51,544 bases of DNA from an uncultured Flavobacteriales bacterium (GTDB taxonomy: Bacteria > Bacteroidota > Bacteroidia > Flavobacteriales_D > Crocinitomicaceae), in contig CAJXMN010000009.1 of assembly GCA_913056215.1 (NCBI GenBank), positions 1 through 51,544 of the forward strand, given 5' to 3'. Position 1 is the first letter of the stretch, and every line of letters begins with the position of its first letter. The notes under the pieces were generated by a model. It had not been told where the DNA came from, searched no databases, and saw nothing but the letters and a program-made list of their open reading frames with translations. This document shows positions 1 to 8,745 of the stretch, piece after piece. The position numbers and the translations under genes are program-made.

Positions 1-253
1 TTGCTGTAAGGAACAAAATCGGTACTTTTTGATCGATACCACGTATTTCTTTTGCCACGGTGAAACCGTCCATTTCCGGCATCATTACATCCAAAATAAC
101 AAATTGGAAATTTCCTTTATTAAACTTTTCCAAGGCTATTTTTCCGTTCCTGGCCAATTCTACTTGATAACCTTTAGCTTTAATAAACGAATTCAACAAT
201 AACCCCAGGTTGTTATCATCTTCTGCTAGCAAAATATTTATTTTCTCACTCAT
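1..253 (-). CDS. Response regulator, receiver domain (partial, C-terminus beyond window)
   Basis: Reading leftward from the ATG at 253, 84 codons are visible before the window edge. They form a CheY-like receiver domain with an acidic pair near the N-terminus (LLAEDDNN), the phospho-acceptor Asp in VILDVMMPEMDG and the beginning of beta-4 (PILFLTA). The output domain lies outside the window, so its DNA-binding type cannot be told; an OmpR-type winged helix would be usual for this kinase class. The start codon overlaps the stop of the upstream histidine kinase by 8 nt, so the two are translationally coupled and are very likely cognate partners. Confidence 0.9.
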   Translation of the reverse strand, partial: MSEKINILLAEDDNNLGLLLNSFIKAKGYQVELARNGKIALEKFNKGNFQFVILDVMMPEMDGFTVAKEIRGIDQKVPILFLTA

Positions 254-1880
254 CTTTTTTGGTTTTAGGGATAACGAGGGTAAAAGTAGAGCCCTCACCA
301 TATTTACTTTTTACATCAATTTTCCAGTTTTCTATATCGGCAATAGCCTTTACGTAACTCAATCCGAGTCCAAAGCCTTTCACATTGTGAATGTTACCAG
401 TAGGAACACGGTATAATTTGTCAAATATTTTGTCAATGTGCTCATTTTTTATACCAATACCTTTATCTTGAACTTTCAAGGCGAAATCCCCATTGGACTT
501 TTTAACGGTCACTACATGTATATCAATGTGCTCGTTACTGTATTTGATCGCGTTGTCGATGAGGTTAGAAACAACATTCGTAGTGTGCACCGGATCTCCC
601 GTAAAATGAAGTAGGCCGGTAGCTTGCTCTAGAACAATTCCACCTTTCCCTTCCGGAATCCGTATTTTGGACTTTTTAACTGCTTGAGCAACAATCTCAT
701 TTAGTTCTAGCTGTTCCTGTTTTAACTGTAATTCACCCTTGTCGATGACGGCGCTCTTCAAAATTTGCTCAACCAACAATCCCAAGCGTTTATTTTCCTC
801 TTCAATCATTGATATATAGGGCGAAACAGCCTTGACATCGTCGCTCGTCATGTCTTGGTCATTCATGGCTTCACAAGCTAAAGAAATAGTGCTGATCGGT
901 GTTTTGAATTCGTGGGTCATGTTACTGATAAAATCGTTCTTAACTTCTGCTAAGCGGCGCTGACTTAAGATAGTTCGAAACATCACATAGAAGGAAATGA
1001 CCACGAGCACTACGAGTAAAACACTTACGGTGAGCGTTAACCACATTTCACGAAACAACACGGTGTTTCGTTTGGGGAACGAAACATGCAATAAGAGCGG
1101 TTCATCGAATATGTTACCCGGGAAGAGACGCACCTGTTTGGTATTAGAAGTATCGATAGTGCGCTTGTATTTGTCTGTGTACGAAGGGAACTCGATGATT
1201 TTATTGTTTTGATCGGTAATGCTGTAATTATAAGTTGTTTTTAATGATTCAGTTTCGAATGTTTTGGCAATCATAGAATCTAAAAATGCCAGATTAATGC
1301 GTTGGGAAGGATTGAGAAAGTTGGTACTACGAAAAGTATTAACCATCAGCTCATTGATATATTTCGACTTTTTAAAAAGACTGGTCAGAACGCGTTTATC
1401 CAATTGATATGCAAGATCTGTTGAATCTTCGTTTTTACGTTTCTTCTGACCGGTTTTGATAAGTGTTCCTATTTCACTGATATCGCGAGCCAATACGCTA
1501 TGCTTGGCCGAAACTTCTGTGAGCGAATCGTAAGATTCTCCAGTAATGTGTAGGTACTTTCGTGCTTCCCCGTCTTCATATATCGTGGTATCTGTGATCG
1601 ACACTGATTCGCGTACCGGGACTAAATTTTGGAACTCTTGTTTGAGTGCTTTTTTATATTGTCCGCCAAAATCTTTATTAAAAAAAGAGGTGTAGCGCTG
1701 TAGATCAGAGGCTTTTTCGTGACGAATGGCAACCTTGGAAAGCACATTGTCAATATGAGTGTTAAATTCTTCAGACTTTTGTTCATAAAGTTGTCCCGCA
1801 TGGTAAAGCTGCAACCCAACCAACACAAGCAATGCCGTACTTGTCAAATAGATAATATTAGTAATGCTAATTTTACGCAT
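246..1880 (-). CDS. Transmembrane sensor histidine kinase
   Basis: A 544-residue kinase of classical layout. It has an N-terminal membrane segment (about residues 8-27), a roughly 250-residue periplasmic sensor region without a motif I recognise, and a second membrane segment (about 280-300). A HisKA domain follows with the phospho-acceptor His323 in NMTHEFKTP. The C-terminal HATPase domain shows the N box (NLIDNAIKYS), G1 (DKGIGI) and G2 (GFGLGLSYV). It should autophosphorylate and pass phosphate to the overlapping response regulator. The signal is unknown. Upstream there is an imperfect -7 box (TAATTTCG) only 6 nt before the ATG. RprX-type Bacteroidota kinases have a similar layout, but orthology cannot be shown here. 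Confidence 0.92.
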   Translation of the reverse strand: MRKISITNIIYLTSTALLVLVGLQLYHAGQLYEQKSEEFNTHIDNVLSKVAIRHEKASDLQRYTSFFNKDFGGQYKKALKQEFQNLVPVRESVSITDTTIYEDGEARKYLHITGESYDSLTEVSAKHSVLARDISEIGTLIKTGQKKRKNEDSTDLAYQLDKRVLTSLFKKSKYINELMVNTFRSTNFLNPSQRINLAFLDSMIAKTFETESLKTTYNYSITDQNNKIIEFPSYTDKYKRTIDTSNTKQVRLFPGNIFDEPLLLHVSFPKRNTVLFREMWLTLTVSVLLVVLVVISFYVMFRTILSQRRLAEVKNDFISNMTHEFKTPISTISLACEAMNDQDMTSDDVKAVSPYISMIEEENKRLGLLVEQILKSAVIDKGELQLKQEQLELNEIVAQAVKKSKIRIPEGKGGIVLEQATGLLHFTGDPVHTTNVVSNLIDNAIKYSNEHIDIHVVTVKKSNGDFALKVQDKGIGIKNEHIDKIFDKLYRVPTGNIHNVKGFGLGLSYVKAIADIENWKIDVKSKYGEGSTFTLVIPKTKKDE

Positions 1881-1966
1881 GCTTTTCGAAATTAGCAGGA
1901 TATAATTTAATACGGGTTGTGCTTAACCTTTTTTAACAGGCTAAGCGAGCGCTCAGGTCAAAGCAC

Positions 1967-2452
1967 TCAGAGCTTCATCGTCATCCAAAGATCGCATGAA
2001 AAATGACCTGATTCACCTAGTCGGTGATTGATCACCGTAAAACCCATCTTTTCGTAAAGATAAACCGCTTGATTTAATGCCGGTATCGACTCCAGATACA
2101 AGTGGGTATAATTCATTGCTTTGGCAGTTGCAATACATTTTTCCATCAAGCGCTTCCCTAATCCATAACCTCTATAATCGCTGTCTAGATATAATTTCAC
2201 CAGTTCACCATATCCATCGGGTAACCCTTTCGTTGGAAAAATCCCACATCCTCCAATTATTTTTTGGTCAGCTTCAGCAATGAAGTAACAACTTCCTTCC
2301 CTTTGGAATAATGCGAACAACTCGTCAGTAGTGGGGTCTGTATAGACTGTCCCTGGCTTGTTTTCGCCGTATTCTTCCAGTGCTTTTCGGATGACACTGG
2401 CAATGTTTGAATTATCCGATTCTTGTATAGGACGAATGGTGAAATTTTGCAT
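1967..2452 (-). CDS. GNAT family N-acetyltransferase
   Basis: A 161-residue single-domain GNAT protein. The acetyl-CoA pyrophosphate-binding loop is visible as RGYGLGKRL (motif A), preceded by the beta-4 strand ELVKLYLD and followed by LYEKMGF, the usual motif-B end. The family transfers an acetyl group from acetyl-CoA to an amine; the substrate cannot be read from the sequence. It is monocistronic: a TATTTTTG promoter box lies 20 nt upstream, and the next gene on this strand starts 87 bp downstream. Confidence 0.85.
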   Translation of the reverse strand: MQNFTIRPIQESDNSNIASVIRKALEEYGENKPGTVYTDPTTDELFALFQREGSCYFIAEADQKIIGGCGIFPTKGLPDGYGELVKLYLDSDYRGYGLGKRLMEKCIATAKAMNYTHLYLESIPALNQAVYLYEKMGFTVINHRLGESGHFSCDLWMTMKL

Positions 2453-2472
2453 GTTGGCACTTTTTAATGGTA

Positions 2473-2505
2473 CAAAAATAGAGGAATGTCGCTAACCCAT
2501 GCAAA
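2473..2505 (-). promoter_or_regulatory. Promoter of the GNAT gene
   Basis: Reverse strand: -33 TTTG (2502-2505) and -7 TATTTTTG (2473-2480), spacing 21 nt, in the Bacteroidota TTTG/TAnnTTTG form. The start codon is 20 nt downstream. Confidence 0.6.
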
Positions 2506-2612
2506 TTTTATGGTGATCTACACGAGTTCTTACTATCTGAGTGAGGAACGCTCTTTTAAAAGTGAAGGTCTAGTAATAAAAATTTCGTAACTTTCATTGT
2601 ATAGGTTTCAAA

Positions 2613-2640
2613 TTGAGACATTCATGCTGATGTAAGTTTG
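2613..2640 (+). promoter_or_regulatory. Promoter of the hydrolase-OsmC gene
   Basis: TTG at 2613-2615, 17 nt spacer, TAAGTTTG at 2633-2640, matching the Bacteroidota sigma consensus. The coding start is 38 nt downstream. Confidence 0.6.
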
Positions 2641-2678
2641 AGCTATATTAAACGACTAAAAAAATATAAACGATACAG

Positions 2679-3899
2679 ATGAAGTTAACCAAGATAGATT
2701 TTAAAAATAAACAAGGAGATACGATCAGTGGAAGGCTGGATTTCCCGAGAGATCAAAAACCACTAGCATACGTGCTTTTTGCCCATTGTTTTACGTGTAA
2801 TAAAAATCTTGTTCCTGTCAAAAATATATCACGGCAACTCACCGAACAAGGGTTTGCTGTGTTGCGTTTTGACTTTACTGGTTTAGGAGCCAGTGAGGGG
2901 GATTTTGAAAACACCAATTTTTCTTCCAATATTGAAGATTTGCTTTGTGCAGCAGAGTACTTAGAAAAAGAGTACGAGTCTCCCGCCCTTTTAATTGGCC
3001 ACTCTTTAGGAGGAGCGGCGGTCATCTACGCGGCAAGTAAGCTCAACAGTGTTCAGGCTGTGGCAACTGTAGCTGCACCTTCATCACCAGGACATGTCAA
3101 GAACTTGTTCGGATCGGATATTGATCGAATTAAAGAGCTCGGTAAAGCAGAAGTAAATATCGGCGGAAGGTCTTTTCACATAAAAGATCAATTTCTGGAA
3201 GATATTTCGGAAAAAAACATGACCCACGCTCTGAAACATTTGCGTAAGCCTATCTTAGTGATGCACTCTCCCCAGGATACAACAGTTAGTGTAGAAAACG
3301 CTGCGGAGATCTATCAGCATGCCATGCATCCGAAGAGTTTTATTTCTTTGGATGGTGCGGATCATCTGTTGAGCAAGAAAAGAGATTCTGCTTATGTGGG
3401 GAACGTAATTGCCAGTTGGTCACGACGATATTTGGATTTGCCTAAACGAAATACATTGCCCAATAAAAGCCAGGTGACTGCCCAAATTGGTTCTGAAGGA
3501 TTTACTACTGAGCTTCGAGCGGGACACCACACTTTTCGCGCAGATGAACCCGAGGATGTCGGTGGTAATGATTTTGGACCTTCACCATACGATTTAGTCC
3601 TGTCTGGATTGGGTGCCTGCACAGCTATGACGCTCCGTATGTATGCCGATCGTAAAAAATGGGGCCTAGACGAAGTAGACGTGTACCTCGATCATAGTAA
3701 GGATTACGCTGAAGACTGCGATCATCCTGAAGAAAAGCAATCAAAAATTGATGTGATGGAACGTAAAATCAAGCTCAAAGGTGATTTGGATGAAAAACAG
3801 CGCCAGCGCTTGTTGGAAATTGCGAATAAATGTCCGGTACATAAAACGTTGCATGAAAGGGTAGAGGTACGTACTTCACTAGAAGGTAACAATTCTTAG
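2679..3899 (+). CDS. Bifunctional alpha/beta hydrolase - OsmC family protein
   Basis: A 406-residue fusion. Residues 1 to about 245 form an alpha/beta hydrolase with the nucleophile elbow GHSLGG (Ser109) and a late catalytic His in DGADHLL. From about 260 to the end is an OsmC/Ohr-type domain with the first redox Cys in LGACTAMTL and the second in NKCPVHKTL. OsmC-type proteins reduce organic peroxides through this Cys pair. The hydrolase half probably cleaves an ester or thioester, but its substrate is unknown. The same fusion is widespread in Bacteria, so it is not an assembly artefact. The gene has its own promoter and stands alone. A role in oxidative stress is inferred. Confidence 0.9.
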   Translation: MKLTKIDFKNKQGDTISGRLDFPRDQKPLAYVLFAHCFTCNKNLVPVKNISRQLTEQGFAVLRFDFTGLGASEGDFENTNFSSNIEDLLCAAEYLEKEYESPALLIGHSLGGAAVIYAASKLNSVQAVATVAAPSSPGHVKNLFGSDIDRIKELGKAEVNIGGRSFHIKDQFLEDISEKNMTHALKHLRKPILVMHSPQDTTVSVENAAEIYQHAMHPKSFISLDGADHLLSKKRDSAYVGNVIASWSRRYLDLPKRNTLPNKSQVTAQIGSEGFTTELRAGHHTFRADEPEDVGGNDFGPSPYDLVLSGLGACTAMTLRMYADRKKWGLDEVDVYLDHSKDYAEDCDHPEEKQSKIDVMERKIKLKGDLDEKQRQRLLEIANKCPVHKTLHERVEVRTSLEGNNS

Positions 3900-3950
3900 G
3901 TTGTGCGGTTGAACGTGAGAAGTAGCCGATAATTAATCCCTTATTTCCAT

Positions 3951-3958
3951 TATATTTG
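3951..3958 (+). promoter_or_regulatory. -7 promoter box of the serine hydrolase gene
   Basis: TATATTTG, a perfect TAnnTTTG match, 25 nt before the ATG at 3984. No convincing -33 element is seen. Confidence 0.5.
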
Positions 3959-3983
3959 TATCAATCACTATAAACTATGTAAA

Positions 3984-5042
3984 ATGCACATTCAGGGAAA
4001 GGTTTTCACAGTTGTAATCCTAATGCTGATCTCTTCTGGAGCGTTGACTCAAGAAGAACACTTAGCTACTTTTACCCAATCAAGGCTTTCAGAAAAGTCA
4101 TTTCCCGAGAACGTTCAGTTTGCTGTAGGCATCATCGATGGCGATGAAAAGTTAACCTTTGGATTTGAAAAGGATAAAAAGTGGAATGAACTGGACAATG
4201 CATCATCCATATTTGAAATAGGATCGATTAGTAAGGTTTTTACATCATTATTAATGACCAATGCAATTTCTGAAGGCTACATTAATCTAACAGATACGAT
4301 TCAAAATGATTTCGAAATTGATTGGAAGGTGGAGAAACCCATTACGTATAAAATGCTTGCGAATCATACATCAGGATTGCCTCGAATTCCTTCGAATTTA
4401 TTGAAGGATGCAATTCTGAACAAAGAAAATCCTTATGCTAAATATGATGAAGAGGCTTTAATCAAATATCTCGAAAAGAAGATGTCCTTAAAATCAGAAC
4501 CGGGTGAAAAATACGCTTATTCTAACCTTGGTGTAGGATTACTCGGTTATTTGGTTTGTGAAAAACTCAATTTAACGTACGAAGAGGCTCTACAGAGATA
4601 CATTTTAGAACCTTGGTCAATGAACAATACATCGACAAATAGAGTTAATATTCAAGGTGATATGGTTACGGGTCTTAACAAAAAAGGAAAAGCAACGAGT
4701 AACTGGGATTTTGATGTATTTGCTGGTGCAGGAGCAATTAAGTCTAATGTAGTTGATATGCTCAAATTCATAGAAGCACAGATCGCCGATACATCTGAGG
4801 CTGTTCAATTAATGCAGCAAAAAACATTTGAAGGAGACCAGTTTCATTTAGCGTTGGGCTGGCATATAATTCCAAGTGAAAATTGGTTATGGCATAATGG
4901 GGGAACAGGTGGTTTCAAATCCTCATTAGCAATAGATCCTAAAACGAATAATGGCGTCGTTATTTTAACCAATATTTCATCAGGTCATGAAAATGCACGG
5001 TTTGTTGATGATCTCGTATTCATGTTATTGAAAAGATTATAG
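3984..5042 (+). CDS. Serine hydrolase, class C beta-lactamase / penicillin-binding-like
   Basis: A 352-residue protein with an N-terminal signal peptide (hydrophobic residues about 6-20, cleavage near SSGALTQ). The three family motifs are in order: SxxK as SISK (81-84), YSN (179-181) and HNGGTGG (about 304-310, taking the place of KTG). The class contains AmpC beta-lactamases, D-Ala-D-Ala peptidases and esterases. The sequence does not decide between them, and HxG instead of KTG is common in non-lactamase members. It is exported, so it acts in the periplasm or at the outer membrane. The gene is monocistronic. Confidence 0.85.
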   Translation: MHIQGKVFTVVILMLISSGALTQEEHLATFTQSRLSEKSFPENVQFAVGIIDGDEKLTFGFEKDKKWNELDNASSIFEIGSISKVFTSLLMTNAISEGYINLTDTIQNDFEIDWKVEKPITYKMLANHTSGLPRIPSNLLKDAILNKENPYAKYDEEALIKYLEKKMSLKSEPGEKYAYSNLGVGLLGYLVCEKLNLTYEEALQRYILEPWSMNNTSTNRVNIQGDMVTGLNKKGKATSNWDFDVFAGAGAIKSNVVDMLKFIEAQIADTSEAVQLMQQKTFEGDQFHLALGWHIIPSENWLWHNGGTGGFKSSLAIDPKTNNGVVILTNISSGHENARFVDDLVFMLLKRL

Positions 5043-5309
5043 TGTGGAGTTGTGGTAGTATGTTTTGGTTGTGATTATATTTTAATTGAGCTTTATTTGC
5101 TTCCGCTCTATGAGCCTCGTCAAGGGTGTACATTGAGTGTCCGTTTAAGAAATTCGATGAATTTGGAATAAATAGAAAAATCATTTAAGTTCATCGGTTA
5201 TCTTTTTGTCGAATAAATCAAAGACCGAGCAGAGAATACTTATCCCCACTCGATCTGTTTTCATATTGATAAATTCGCGATTTTGAAAATTATACAATGC
5301 ACAGGCGGA

Positions 5310-7259
5310 TTAGTCAGAAATAATTAATTTTTTCGTGTATTGCTTATCATTTACTATATAATTTAGAAAGTATACCCCATTCTCAAAAGAGCTCATGTCA
5401 ATCTTAAAGTTATGATTATGAATTTTTCTTTCCATGATTTCTCTACCTGACATGTCGTGAATTACCATGTTTATGTTTTTTTGATTTTGGCTCAACTCAC
5501 CATAAAATAAACCACTAGAGGGATTTGGATATATTGTTACGGGGTTAACTATTTGACTTGTAAGACCTGCGGTATTATTAGACTCTCCTTTAATCATTAG
5601 TGCGATGTCGAGTTCAAAATTTGGAGCAGCAATGGAAGTGTCACCCATATTTACTTGAAAAGAGTCAATAATACTTCCATCAGAAGTATTGTACCAATAT
5701 GCCATACCGTCTTGAGGAACTGAAATATTAGCAGTAATATCATTCGTTACTGGAGGTAATGTTTGATTGGTAGGGCAGAAAATATATAGATATAGATCAC
5801 TATTAGTTGTTAGCTCGTAAAATCGGTTACCCTGAACTCCACCACTCACAACAGATGTAGAGGAGATGTTAACGTCAGCACTCACTTGTTTTGCGTAAGT
5901 CTGATGGGCTCCAAAATATTGTCTAACTTGAGGTCCAAAATAAATTCCACCACCGACGAGATGGTTCCAGTTTTGTTCCCAAAATAATGAATGTGCCTCC
6001 AGGAAGAATCCAACCCACGCTTTAACGCGATTCGTATAGGGGCGTTGTGGGTCTTCACTTAGTGCTCCAAAATTTTCTCCCGCTTCACCGAATATGAGTG
6101 GTTTCGGATAATCAAGCTTTGGTAAACCTCCTTCAACAGACCAACCATTGTCGACTACATCTTGAACACTGAGATCGGCATTCATGAGATCTGTCGAGTA
6201 ATAAACATGGGGGCAATTGACGTCAATATCGGCATGATCAGCTCGTGACCAGCTGACTGAAACCATTCTTCCATAAGGATCGACGTTATTAATGTGAGTA
6301 GCCATTTCATTCATCCAGTTATTCGAAGCAACCTGTTCATTAAAAAACTCATAAATATCTACATAGGCGCCCCAACGAGCAATGACATAGCTGTAATAGC
6401 GCTTTACTGCATCTCTGTCTTGTAAGTTAATCGGTTGATAGGTGAACCCAGGGTGGTTTTGCCAACCAAAACCGATAGGATCAAATAAAATCCTTACACC
6501 CCGATTCCGAAGTGCTTTAACATAATCATCACCCCATTTTCCTTTAGTTACATTGTAGGTGTTTCCACTTGGTGCAACAATGTCCCAGGCAGCCCATCCG
6601 CCGTTAGCTACAGACCACCGAAAAAAATTGAGTTGACCAACACCGACCATAGAATCTAAGTATTCCTGTAAGCTGTATCCGCCTACTTCGGCAATGAAAT
6701 AACTGATATCAGTAGTGTCTGTTTCACTACTCCACCAACCCATTACACTGCTGTCACCAATCATTTCATCGGGATCGAGCGGATTAGGTCCAACACCATT
6801 TCCCCATCCCAATCCAGTAAATAATGAACTATCTTGTTCGTAAATTAATCGGTAAGGATTATCCGGGTGTTGTCTGATAAATCCTTTCTCATTGGATGGT
6901 GTACAATTGAAGGAGCCGTTTTCTGTATAGGTGTCAATTGTTAGATTCCATGTGTATGAACCTGTTTCCCAAGGTGCAAATCTAACTTTCCAAGTATCAA
7001 CGTCATAATAAAAACCTTCTACCGTAATATTTTGACCAGATGGTGATTGAAAATTGACTTGTGGAATGACATCTTCCCAAACATTCGAATAGGGGGTTTG
7101 ATCATGAGTGATGGTGATTTCAAATACCTCATACTTCCCAATAGTACTCGGTGAGCTGGTACTTGTTTGAGCATTTGCAAAGGAGTAAACGAGAAAAGAT
7201 AAAATCAGCGTTGCCCGCAACAGATTATTGCTAACGACTTTTAGTTTGTTAGTTATCAT
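5310..7259 (-). CDS. Secreted clan GH-A glycoside hydrolase with DUF5060 and T9SS sorting domain
   Basis: The chosen start at 7259 begins a normal signal peptide (MITNKLKVV, hydrophobic core LILSFLVYS, cleavage after FANAQ). A longer in-frame start at 7340 would put 27 polar residues in front of it. The mature protein (649 residues in all) has an N-terminal beta-sandwich resembling DUF5060 and a TIM-barrel hydrolase domain. The barrel has a probable acid/base Glu in EFFNEQ and a probable nucleophile Glu in IFGEAGEN. The last 75 or so residues form a type A T9SS sorting domain (YPNPSSG, SGREI, NGVYFL, KKLIISD). Export by the type IX system to the cell surface or medium is expected. The polysaccharide substrate is unknown. 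No PUL genes (susC/susD) are nearby. Confidence 0.85.
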   Translation of the reverse strand: MITNKLKVVSNNLLRATLILSFLVYSFANAQTSTSSPSTIGKYEVFEITITHDQTPYSNVWEDVIPQVNFQSPSGQNITVEGFYYDVDTWKVRFAPWETGSYTWNLTIDTYTENGSFNCTPSNEKGFIRQHPDNPYRLIYEQDSSLFTGLGWGNGVGPNPLDPDEMIGDSSVMGWWSSETDTTDISYFIAEVGGYSLQEYLDSMVGVGQLNFFRWSVANGGWAAWDIVAPSGNTYNVTKGKWGDDYVKALRNRGVRILFDPIGFGWQNHPGFTYQPINLQDRDAVKRYYSYVIARWGAYVDIYEFFNEQVASNNWMNEMATHINNVDPYGRMVSVSWSRADHADIDVNCPHVYYSTDLMNADLSVQDVVDNGWSVEGGLPKLDYPKPLIFGEAGENFGALSEDPQRPYTNRVKAWVGFFLEAHSLFWEQNWNHLVGGGIYFGPQVRQYFGAHQTYAKQVSADVNISSTSVVSGGVQGNRFYELTTNSDLYLYIFCPTNQTLPPVTNDITANISVPQDGMAYWYNTSDGSIIDSFQVNMGDTSIAAPNFELDIALMIKGESNNTAGLTSQIVNPVTIYPNPSSGLFYGELSQNQKNINMVIHDMSGREIMERKIHNHNFKIDMSSFENGVYFLNYIVNDKQYTKKLIISD

Positions 7260-7527
7260 AGTGTTATGATTTGTGTTGTTGATTAAACGAAATAAAATTT
7301 GTTGTGGTTGGTTTTTAGTGTTTATTTTTATTTGGAACAATTAAGGTTAAAAAATCCGAAATAGAAAAACTTCTAATTTTTGGCACTCAAACAAAAGAAG
7401 TATGTTTTGAAAAGCTTGCCAATACGGAATAATAGCAATGCTACTTAATAAGTGTATCAATATCTTAACTTCTCAAAGAATTGTAAGTGTTCCATTATGT
7501 TCGTGATATAATCGCTTTATCAATTGT

Positions 7528-7551
7528 ATTTCGGATATAACTATCCGAAAT
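7528..7551. promoter_or_regulatory. Perfect 10-bp inverted repeat, probable Rrf2 operator
   Basis: The arms are ATTTCGGATA (7528-7537) and TATCCGAAAT (7542-7551) with spacer TAAC. All ten base pairs match. It sits 12 nt before the -7 box, so it covers the -33 region of the Rrf2 promoter, as expected for an autorepressor. That the Rrf2 protein binds it is inference from position and symmetry. Confidence 0.75.
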
Positions 7552-7563
7552 AAGAAAATTTTG

Positions 7564-7571
7564 TATATTTG
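7564..7571 (+). promoter_or_regulatory. -7 promoter box of the Rrf2-globin-TDO operon
   Basis: TATATTTG, a perfect TAnnTTTG match, 21 nt before the ATG at 7593. The -33 region falls inside the palindrome. Confidence 0.65.
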
Positions 7572-7592
7572 TCAGCAAAGAAATAGTAAAAT

Positions 7593-8027
7593 ATGTTTTC
7601 AAAAGCGTGTCAATATGCAATACGGGCTACATTATTTATAGCCCAACGATCTCTGGAAGGAGAGCGAGTGCGTCTTAAGACGATTGCTAAAGCGATTGAT
7701 TCACCTGAAGCCTTCACAGCTAAAATTTTACAACAATTGGCACGGAATAAGATCATCCATTCCATTAAGGGACCTTCTGGTGGTTTTGAGATCGCTGATC
7801 ATGATTTAGACACGATCAGACTGATCAAGATCGTAGAAGCTATGGATGGTGATCAGGTTTTTGATGGTTGTGGTCTTGGACTAAAACAATGTAATGCTGC
7901 AAAACCGTGCCCTGTACATAATAAGTTTAAGATTATCCGTGAAGAACTCAAAAATATGTTGGTGACAACTAACATTCGTGAACTGGCAACGGATCTATCC
8001 GTGGGAAGTACTGTTCTTAGGATGTAA
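7593..8027 (+). CDS. Rrf2 family transcriptional regulator, probable Fe-S sensor
   Basis: A 144-residue Rrf2 protein. The N-terminal winged helix-turn-helix is recognisable (FSKACQYAIRATLFIA, then PEAFTAKILQQL and KGPSGGFEI). A three-Cys cluster motif follows in the dimerisation region, with spacing C-x6-C-x5-C (CGLGLKQCNAAKPC). In the family this ligates a [2Fe-2S] or [4Fe-4S] cluster that senses NO, redox or iron (NsrR, IscR, RsrR). Next to a truncated globin, an NsrR-like role in NO sensing is the best guess. IscR is less likely because no isc or suf genes are near. A perfect palindrome over its promoter suggests autoregulation. Confidence 0.88.
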   Translation: MFSKACQYAIRATLFIAQRSLEGERVRLKTIAKAIDSPEAFTAKILQQLARNKIIHSIKGPSGGFEIADHDLDTIRLIKIVEAMDGDQVFDGCGLGLKQCNAAKPCPVHNKFKIIREELKNMLVTTNIRELATDLSVGSTVLRM

Positions 8028-8080
8028 AAAAATTTGAAACTAAAAAGGATAAAAAGGTCTTAATATCAAAATAAGAAATT

Positions 8081-8356
8081 ATGGATTGGATAAAAAAACA
8101 AGAAGAATGGTTCGAACACTCAAGGTTTGGTGCAATGACGCTGATGATTACATTTCAAAGCTGTTTAGGTTCAGTTGCTGCTATGTATGCGTTAAAATTG
8201 GATAATGTAGTGATATTGGCAACCGTAGCAGCTTTAACAATGGCTTCAAATGCTATGTTTATCGCTCAGGCAGGAGCAAGGTATTGTTTGATCACTTTTT
8301 ATGCTAGCATCATCATTAATTCATTATTACTAGTCTTAACCTTGGTTTTATTATGA
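8081..8356 (+). CDS. Small membrane protein of the Rrf2-globin operon
   Basis: 91 residues with an amphipathic N-terminus (MDWIKKQEEWFEHSRFG) followed by three probable hydrophobic segments (about 19-37, 43-61 and 70-91). I do not recognise the family. It lies 53 nt after the Rrf2 gene and overlaps the globin start by 4 nt (ATGA), so it is translated with the globin. It could be a membrane partner or redox or gas-related component. No cofactor-binding motif is visible apart from single His, Cys and Met residues. Confidence 0.75.
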   Translation: MDWIKKQEEWFEHSRFGAMTLMITFQSCLGSVAAMYALKLDNVVILATVAALTMASNAMFIAQAGARYCLITFYASIIINSLLLVLTLVLL

Positions 8357-8745
8357 GCATTAAAAAAGATATAGAATCGATTAATGAAATCGTAATTCTA
8401 GTCAATGAGTTTTACGATAAAGTAGAAAAAGATGATTTGTTGGGTCCTGTTTTTGAAAGGGTAATTAATGGAAAATGGGAACCACATCTAGAAAAAATGT
8501 ATCGCTTTTGGGAAACAATTTTACTAGATAATCACTCCTACTTTGGAAGCCCTTTTCCACCTCATACAAAGTTGGATATAGAAGCGAAACATTTTGATCG
8601 ATGGTTGCTTTTATTTAAGAAGACCATTGATGAAAACTTCGAAGGTGAAAAAGCAAAAGAAGCGAAATGGCGGGCGGATAAGATGGCTCAAATCTTTCAG
8701 CACAAATTGGATTATCTTCAACAGTCAAATACATCATCGTCATGA
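8353..8745 (+). CDS. Group III truncated hemoglobin
   Basis: A 130-residue protein of the 2-over-2 globin fold, group III. Helix B/E features are seen in VNEFYDKVEKDDLLGPVF, the RFWETILL segment and the His-rich PHTKLDIEAKHFDRWL, which carries the probable proximal heme His. The C-terminus (WRADKMAQIFQHKLDYL) is typical. These globins bind O2 or NO; group III members have been linked to NO and nitrosative stress and to peroxide handling. It overlaps both neighbours by 4 nt within the Rrf2 operon, which supports an NO or oxygen response. Confidence 0.88.
   Translation: MSIKKDIESINEIVILVNEFYDKVEKDDLLGPVFERVINGKWEPHLEKMYRFWETILLDNHSYFGSPFPPHTKLDIEAKHFDRWLLLFKKTIDENFEGEKAKEAKWRADKMAQIFQHKLDYLQQSNTSSS

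Larger units (their letters stand above)
7260..7592. other. Divergent intergenic region between glycoside hydrolase and Rrf2 genes
   Basis: 333 bp without a gene. The right end holds the Rrf2 palindrome and promoter, listed separately. A half-site ATCCGAAAT (7354-7362), identical to nine bases of one palindrome arm, lies in the leader or promoter region of the glycoside hydrolase. No clear promoter for that gene was found. Confidence 0.6.

Noticed and set aside
7354-7362. Half-site ATCCGAAAT near the glycoside hydrolase start as a second Rrf2 operator
   Set aside because: Only one arm is present, without the partner arm; a 9-bp match 165 nt away is weak evidence.
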